Shown piece after piece: positions 58,030-64,000 of a DNA stretch of 64,000 nucleotides. The notes beneath the pieces were generated by a model. The model made no database searches. It saw nothing but the letters and a program-made list of their open reading frames with translations, and had not been told where the DNA came from. The DNA is from Clitopilus passeckerianus. Lineage: Eukaryota; Basidiomycota; Agaricomycetes; Agaricales; Entolomataceae. A program made the position numbers and the translations under genes. The stretch is from positions 1 to 64,000 of the forward strand of contig CALYLX010000124.1 of NCBI GenBank assembly GCA_944990035.1, given 5' to 3'. The first letter of the stretch is position 1; each line of letters starts with the position of its first letter.

Positions 58030-59225
58030 TGCGAATACCACAGAGAAGGAAGATGGAGGAGCACGGGTATGAGGGGGGTAATGATGTTCGACGAGTTATG
58101 GGGATCTTGGATGTCCGGGGGCCACCTCCCACGACGGCGTCCGCCTCTCATCTCACATCTTCCCCTTCAACTTGTCCGTAAGCGGTACCTCTCCGGTCCC
58201 GTTCATTCCCACTTCGCCCATTTCCATTCCATGTCCTTCACCGGCAACCACAAGGCTTAAGGAAGCAGTAGGCAGAGCAGGCCATGATATCCGTCCTCAA
58301 GAGAGGGAAGATGACGTTCGATTCCCGTATATGCCTGCGAGGACTGTTCCTTGATGCAAATTGGGGAGGTTCCGTTCAGGCCAGCTGAGAGGCCGACATG
58401 CTTAACGCAATAGGTGGCGACAGCAGAGCAGCGGCGACTGGTAGGAATAGACCGAGTTTGGCGTTGAGTCGATTTGGGAGTGAAGCTGGGAGACATTCGC
58501 GGGGATTGCGAGGGATGAGAGCCATGGATGCTTGGCGGAAGGGAGACCGGTCAGGCCGGGATTTATGAAACGTCAAAGAGAAGTGAGATTGGGTGTGTTG
58601 TAACGCCACGGAGGGGGCCAGATGATCGATGTAATATGGGATGTGGAGATCTTGGATATCCGGGAACGTCTCCTGTGACGGCGTCCACCTCTCATATCAC
58701 GTCTTCCCCTCCAGCTACTAGCCCGTAGCGCAGCGGAGACGGGAAGGCTAGAGATGATTTGGCGTGGGTTTGAGGGCGAGGATGAGGGGCATTCACGAGA
58801 ATTGCGAGAAACACGAGGGCAAGCGTGAGTCGGAGGAAGGAAGACCCGTCGAGTGGGGAATGTATGCGCGTGCCGTATAGAAGAGAGATGGAGAGGGTTG
58901 TAGGGGCGCGGAGGCCGGATGGTCGATGGGAAGTGAAGATCTTGGATATCTGGGGTCATCTCCTGCAATAGCATCCACCGCCCAATTCATATCGTCGCTT
59001 CCACCTGTTCGCCCACCATTTTCACCCCTTCTTCATCTAAATCCCGCACCCATTTCTTCACCGACAACAGCAAGGTTCGGAGCCACAGCAAAAGGAGCGA
59101 TCCGTGGTGCTCATCCTCGAGGTGGATGGGACGACGTTGGATTCTGGTGGGTGTCGGCGGGGGGTGGGACCCGGCGGGTCTTCCGGGGAGGTGTTCCGTT
59201 CGGACCAGCTGTCCTCGTCGAGCGT
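58030..59225. repeat. Diverged direct repeats, three copies
   Basis: A block reading roughly GATCTTGGATrTCyGGG, then CTCCysnGACGGCGTCCrCCTCTCAT occurs near 58103, 58650 and 58937 in the same orientation, with 15-30% divergence by eye. A longer unit that includes GGGGAGGT(G)TTCCGTTC and CCAGCTG also recurs at about 58362 and 59188, about 830 bp apart. The copies are separated by partly similar DNA, so this looks like old tandem duplication and not a satellite. Confidence 0.55.
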
Positions 59226-60188
59226 CCATAAGACCAGCAGCGTGTGGGAGTCCCATTGTCCCAGCACCATTCCTCCCGTTCATGGTCCCATTTCTTGACG
59301 TGGATATGCAAGCGGGGACGGGAAGATCGACGTAGCCAGCCATGTTGATAACTCGAGGGTTGAGCGCATGGGGCAACGACTTGAATGTCGAGAGAGCCCA
59401 TGGATTCAGTGGCAGAGGCAATCGACGCCTAGACGGGGGAGCGGCAAGTGACATCATGGTTTGACCGACGGTAACAGCTCGATTTTGAACGTCCGAAAGT
59501 GGGGGAGGGAGGTAGAAAAGAGGCAGGTTGTCAAAGATATTAAGAACGTTGAGCAAACATCTTCTCTGGAATGGATACAAGTTGTACAGAGACGTCAGAT
59601 ACGGAGATACCGGAGAGTAACTATGAATTGCTGAGAAACTGAACGAGCTTGCAAGATTTAAGCCCACGTGACGTGCCGCCGGGCCAAGGGCGCGGCCATC
59701 AGTGGGGCGCGCTAGCCGATCGTGATGCGCCTTGGGAAGAGCGCCCTCCTCCTCCCCGAAAATCCCAATTTTTCTCCTCCCTTCGGGGGTGGGAAGCTGT
59801 CTCTCCTCGACAGAGAGGGACGGCAGAGGGACCTGCCTCGGATGGAGAAGTTGGGTGGGAATCGAGCACTACCTTGATCGAAAACTAGCCGTTTTCGGCT
59901 CTCTTGGCGCCTGGACCCCTGGCTCCAAGCGCCTTGCGTCGAGTATTTGAGCTTTCTCGAGCTTCAGAGGCCTTTCCCCACCCTCAGCAATAGATAGAAG
60001 TACTTTCATTTGTGTAGCTAGTATTGAATATGTACATTATAGATTTAAATCTACAGGCTGGGGCCTTGGAAATGCCTGGAATAGCGAAGAAATTCGATAT
60101 TCTGTCATTTGAACCGGTCTGGTTCACTTGTTAAGTAGCTAAGTACGTGCTAAGTTACTTCTCTAGATCAAAATAGCTTATTTTCGCT

Positions 60189-60241
60189 AAAGGAGAGAGG
60201 GTCCAGCTCACTTTACGCTGTAAAGTGAGCTGGACTCCTTT
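60189..60241. repeat. Perfect 16-bp-arm hairpin
   Basis: GTCCAGCTCACTTTAC (60201-60216), a GCT loop, and the exact reverse complement (60220-60235). The outer AAAGGA/TCCTTT (60189-60194 and 60236-60241) extends the stem past a 6-nt bulge. The loop is the same GCT as in the second hairpin at 60721. Confidence 0.85.
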
Positions 60242-60720
60242 ATTTCGGACGTCGCGGACCCTGTTCGGACATGTCCAGGAACGTCATTTCATTTCAATAC
60301 TTGGCCCACTGTTTCGGTCGTCCCAGCCAATTTTGGCGTCGCGCTGACGCGCGGTTGACTTGCAGTGGCCAGAACATGGTCAATTATTTATTCGTACACA
60401 CGCGCGTGCGGAACACGTATTTTTTATAGCCAGCTCTTCATTATCTACTAGAACACGTCCTAGATGTGCTTAGAGTAGTTTGAGTACGAAAAATTCAAAA
60501 TATTCCATAGTGAAGTTACGGAAACGCGGACTCTGCAAAATCCGCCTCATGCCCGCCGCCTTGCTTCCAAATCCGGCGAATTCTCTCGCTTGTCGTTCCT
60601 TGGGACCCTCAGCCCTGATCCCCGCCCTGCACGCGCTCTCCTGCCTCCGTGTTGGGCAGCACGACCCTTTCCCGCCTCCTCCCTTCCCTTGTTGGCGTCA
60701 ATCCGGCACCGCTCGGCATC

Positions 60721-60745
60721 CGTTGAAAATAGCTTATTTTCAACG
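60721..60745. repeat. Perfect 11-bp-arm hairpin
   Basis: CGTTGAAAATA, a GCT loop, then TATTTTCAACG. The core AAAATA-GCT-TATTTT also occurs at 60170-60184, so the two sites bracket about 540 bp. Confidence 0.85.
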
Positions 60746-60861
60746 TGATCGTTAAATTTCACGAACTATCTGTACTTATTATTCCTCGGTTAGACTGAAA
60801 AATACACGAAGCATACACTGTGCTAAAGCTATCTCATCCCAGCAACTACGTGTACGATTTC

Positions 60862-61574
60862 TCAACCGTTCCAAGGGGCACCGACTAAATGAAAGATCCA
60901 TAGTTGTTCGTCGGTGAAATCCTCTCCTTGAAGTTTCACGCTTTGACCAGCAGTAGGTTTATTGAGCCCCCAATACTTAGGTACATTCCCATCCAAATCA
61001 TTAATCCTATAATCCGAACCAATGTCATGATAGAATCGGGTACATCAAGTGCAATACAATCGACATTACCTGTAGTACTGTTGAGAATCTTGCTTGGGGC
61101 CATAAGGCGTGATCGTCCAATAGGTCGCGCGACCATGGTTCCTCAAGTCGGTGATAGTAACCTCTGCGTTGCCCCGCACGGTTGCCAGGTCCGGATGAGG
61201 GTTGACATGAATATATCGCTTGTCCGATCTGTTTGCGTCAATAACCGACCACTAGAGGATTTAGATATGAGCTTCCGACCGACTGTCAGTGAATTAGAGG
61301 CTTACAGTCTGGTTAGCGAAACCACGAAATGGGCTAACGGTGACCACCTTGTCGACGCCATTGTAAGTGACGGCGAGCTTGTTTCCAGCAGGGCCTTTAA
61401 CCCGGTTGATAATGTGATAGTCTCCAATCCACGGCGCTTCTGAATTGACGACATCGACTCAGAGACCAGTATTCAACGTGCAATGGATATTTACTCACCA
61501 GCAACCACCTCCATGACGGAAGTAGAAACGAGGCTCAGTCCGAGGAAAAGAGACAAGGTAGTGAAGAGCTTCAT
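60862..61574 (-). CDS. Secreted CCL2-like fungal lectin (beta-trefoil family)
   Basis: Four exons (61574-61499, 61439-61306, 61251-61070, 61006-60862) sum to 537 nt, giving 178 residues. The N-terminus is a signal peptide (MKLFTTLSLFLGLSL, then a small-residue cleavage region near VVA). The mature part starts IGDYHIINRVKGPAGNKLAV and continues VVTVSPFRGFANQTWSV. Further on are YWTITPYGPKQDSQQYYR and KYWGLNKPTAGQSVKLQGED, ending near QLWIFHLVG. The spacing of GxYxIxNRV, the W positions and the repeated strands fits the CCL2-type ricin-fold lectins of mushrooms, which bind fucosylated glycans and act in defence against nematodes. Those I recall are cytoplasmic, so a signal peptide here is unusual. 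Binding specificity cannot be read from the sequence. Confidence 0.75.
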
Positions 61575-62630
61575 TTTCGGAGATGAATCGCAGCTGGGTG
61601 GGATGCAGAGTTGAAGAACCTTTTATACCAGAGTAGACCCTAAGCCGTTGACTACTACGACAGTGAGCAACGCAATTCAACTCATTTAGGCCAGGGTCAC
61701 CCTTTTGGGTCCTCCTGATAGATTCTAGCAGCATTCTTGCTGTCACACATCCGCCCTATTATTTCAGTTTGCTTCCCAGCCTATGATCTTTCCAGAGCCC
61801 CAACTTCTTCCAAGATTATGAGTATTGAAAAGCCTCACCGGCGAACATCCCATTCAAACTCTGCATTTTCTCTCCCAGCATAACTTGGAGCAGAGCGCCT
61901 TCCGCAGACGTGATGGAATCATCAGGATTTAGCTCAGGGAATGACCAGTGCACTCGTGTGCATTCCAAACTGAAATACGAACGGCGGAGATATATGTACC
62001 AAACTAGTAAAGATTTGGCCACTCCACCAGCATTCCCGCTGTCGAGTTAGGGAGCTAATACGATGAATCCTTGAAATTCCTCCACCAAAATGGCGATAAC
62101 CACATCCGCCGACAATACATTCGTAAGTATCATGTGTGTCAACACAAATTCTCTGTGAAAGTGATTCCAGTTCGAAATGAAAACGACTGTAATGTGATTC
62201 ATCCATTGGTATAGGAGTAGGTTCTAACCTCCGTTCTCTACCTATTTTTCTCCATGAACCTTCGTCATGGTCAGGGATAGTCAATGCATGCAAAAATGAC
62301 AATCATGATTTCGCCGGTTCTCCGACTAAACCGGCTCCTTGAAATATCGGAGACTCTGAATCAGGTCGATCCCGGCGGAGACCGAAGTAGAATAGACCCG
62401 TTGAACGACCAGTCCAGGGTATGTAGTACCCTAGCCAAAAATACAGATTATCAAGGGTTCCTTTGCGAAGAGACAAACTGCGATTCCGGCTCACCGGAGC
62501 GAGACGGGAGGTCTTGGTGGTGGATGAGATATGGGTGCCTGGGCCATCATACACTGCGATAGCGTCCGTCTCTCTGTTTCGCGTCTTCTCCTCCATCTGC
62601 TCGCAGTCAGCGCCTTCTCTGTCCATCTTT
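61575..62630. other. Interval with unassigned minus-strand fragments
   Basis: About 1 kb upstream of the lectin gene. Minus-strand frames 61816-62022 and 61934-62302 have coding-like stretches (for example NPDDSITSAEGALLQVMLGE) but no joined model or family. Confidence 0.35.
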
Positions 62631-62639
62631 ATCCCAGGT

Positions 62640-62710
62640 TCATCCCCAGCAAATAGACGTGCGATTCTAAGGGGAGCCCACCAAATGAAAGATCCATTGT
62701 TGCGGGTCGG
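62640..62710 (-). pseudogene. Relic of the lectin gene's last exon
   Basis: On the minus strand this reads PQQWIFHLVGSP, matching the QLWIFHLVGAP end of the lectin gene at 60862. The nucleotide block around AATGAAAGATCCAT is shared with 60890. No other exons are recognisable nearby, so it is a truncated duplicate. Confidence 0.6.
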
Positions 62711-62720
62711 TTCACAGAAA

Positions 62721-62787
62721 ACTGCAGTCGATCTGCAGAGCCATTTCTGCAGCTCAACTGCAGGCTACTTGCAGCATCTTCTGCAGT
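62721..62787. repeat. Irregular CTGCAG cluster
   Basis: Six CTGCAG or TGCAG words within 66 bp, spaced about 11-14 bp apart. It lies next to the lectin relic and resembles the regular array at 63.5 kb. Confidence 0.6.
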
Positions 62788-63841
62788 ACGTGCCGTTAGC
62801 CATATTGTAACCTATACATTGTAGTTTATATTTCATGTAGAGAACCTTTACATACATTTAATTGAACCATAGGCTACCTTTTCATCTGGATGCCCAAGTC
62901 TTGTGCGAAGCAACGACCGATCTTGGTCACTTGGGTGGTGAAATGTCGGGGTCTAAATAGTTTGATGGGTAGAGGTACTTGGAAAAGCAATGAAGGATGA
63001 ATGTAGCACTCTCAATTGAATTATGTAGAGATATTTAACACTCATCCGTGGTGTAAGTATAGCGTATAATGGATCTTCTGGGCATATATGTACAAAAATA
63101 ATTCATGAAGACTTGGTCATAGGCCAAGCCAAGATTGCGGACGTTTCGATCTCCGCTTGAACTGTCATCTCGCCCATTGACGCTACGTTGCGAGACCTTC
63201 AGCCCGCGATTCTGTATCATAAGAGGAGATTTTGGACACAGATATCGAGTAATTGAAGGTATTTGGTACTCTATCCTACTATTATAATCTTGAATAGCTC
63301 ACATATATGTTCATCAGCATTAGATATTCACACTATTCAAGTACATCTAGATGACATGAGCGAAGCAATCAAATATCTTTTCAACACTATCTGGCAATCA
63401 TAATGACATCTACCTCGTACTATGACTGGTCTTGGTCCAAGAAAGCTCTGTTTATCTGTTACTGCATCTTGCCTGCACATTTCTGCACCTGGTCTGCACC
63501 GGTCTGCACCACTCTGCAACTGACTGCACCTGACTGCACCGGTCTGCACCTCTCTGCACCGGTCTGCACCTGACTGCAACTGACCGCACCTCTCTGCACT
63601 ACACTGCAGGCTATCTCTTATAGACTGCAACCACTGCTGACCGGGAATACATTGATGCTCGGATATTTGATGACCACTGACCAGTGATCGAGGCCGCGCC
63701 GATCACCTCCAAAATTATTGACCCCCATATCGCAGATATTTTGCGCCTTTCCTTGTTCCACCAAGTATTGGTACAGCCCGGCCATGTTTCTGGTATGCCC
63801 GCTCTTCATTTTCCGACCGCTGTTATCTAATAGGACTTTAG
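62788..63841. other. AT-rich interval around the minisatellite
   Basis: Apart from the CTGCA array, no gene is supported. A 63-codon minus frame at 63618-63809 has no family signal. Confidence 0.4.
63482..63610. repeat. 10-bp-period CTGCA minisatellite
   Basis: Thirteen consecutive units of about 10 bp, each with CTGCA (CCGCA once) at the same phase and variable flanks (GGTCTGCACC, TGACTGCACC, TCTCTGCACC). The period is not a multiple of three, so it does not encode a simple codon repeat. Confidence 0.85.
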
Positions 63842-63965
63842 GGGTTCATCCGTCATTTACTTGACTTCTTCGATCCGCCATCGCAGGCCAATCAAACAGC
63901 GGGATCGGCTTCTGAGCATCGCAATCAGCAGCCCATGAGAGGGGAAGATCAAGGAGATGTCGCTG
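63842..63965 (+). CDS. Possible exon of a gene continuing past the window
   Basis: An open stretch between an acceptor-like CTTTAG and a GTATGT donor reads GFIRHLLDFFDPPSQANQ then a Gln/Glu-rich segment (HRNQQPMRGEDQGD). Composition looks coding, but it is short and no family is recognised. The gene, if real, lies mostly to the right of the window. Confidence 0.3.
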
Positions 63966-64000
63966 GTATGTCATGGCTTCGTTCTTGCTTAATGGACTCG

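Larger units (their letters stand above)
57022..60861. other. Repeat-bearing gene-free interval, 3.8 kb
   Basis: 57022-57950 has only short frames. 58030-59225 contains diverged direct repeats (listed separately). A 226-codon minus-strand frame (58987-59667) runs through one repeat copy and has no family signal. 60000-60800 holds two hairpins. Compact GC-rich tracts alternate with AT-rich ones. Confidence 0.5.

Noticed and set aside
58987..59667. 226-codon minus-strand frame as a gene
   Set aside because: It runs through one copy of a diverged repeat, has no motif, and the sister copies are interrupted.
63482..63610. CRISPR-like array
   Set aside because: Units are 10 bp with no spacers, and the genome is eukaryotic. 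It is a minisatellite.

Overview
The window is the left end of a chromosome from a basidiomycete fungus, most likely an Agaricomycete. The evidence is many short introns (about 50-70 bp) with GT...AG ends, basidiomycete-style paralogues (F-box/LRR proteins, a Gal80-like oxidoreductase, a fungal kinase-like protein, a CCL2-like lectin), and a C-rich telomere tract in the correct orientation. The genus cannot be told. The first 65 bases are not genomic: they match an untrimmed Oxford Nanopore ligation adapter followed by a native barcode. The contig therefore comes from nanopore data, starts at a real molecule end, and may carry small indels.

Layout. 66-195: telomere, mostly TTTAGGG-type 7-mers with a few TTAGGG 6-mers. 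196-1920: short subtelomere with one interstitial telomeric scrap and a cysteine-rich transposon-like ORF. 1921-26146: dense conserved genes: IML2/TTC39 (+), pyruvate dehydrogenase E1 alpha (-), ubiquilin DSK2 (-), an F-box-like protein (-), a half-size ABC exporter (-), farnesyltransferase beta (+), a small two-motif protein (-), proteasome lid subunits RPN6 (-) and RPN7 (+) head to head, an F-box/LRR protein (+), a kinase-fold protein lacking the HRD aspartate (-), and AP endonuclease APN1 (+). 26147-46519: gene-poor. It holds a polyglutamine bHLH transcription factor (-), a tandem pair of Gal80-like oxidoreductases (-) and a cluster of decayed tRNA-like units near 44.6-45.6 kb. 46520-51242: SKN7, an HSF-type DNA-binding domain joined to a response-regulator receiver, with a 696-bp intron between the halves. 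51243-64000: accessory chromatin with a TA-flanked MITE-like element, a small orphan gene, a decayed F-box gene, a tandem pair of small two-motif genes, diverged direct repeats, hairpins, a secreted CCL2-like lectin plus a relic copy, and a 10-bp-period CTGCA array.

How the genes relate. The 7-22 kb interval is rich in ubiquitin-proteasome functions: a shuttle receptor, two lid subunits and two F-box proteins. Only the RPN6/RPN7 shared promoter looks functionally arranged. APN1, SKN7 and DSK2 belong to stress and repair pathways. Unusually, the core genes lie next to the telomere and the accessory, repeat-rich DNA lies further in, the reverse of a normal subtelomere. The most interesting unexplained items are the small two-motif protein family (one gene at 16 kb, two at 55-57 kb), the tRNA-like cluster and the foldback sequences at 60 kb.
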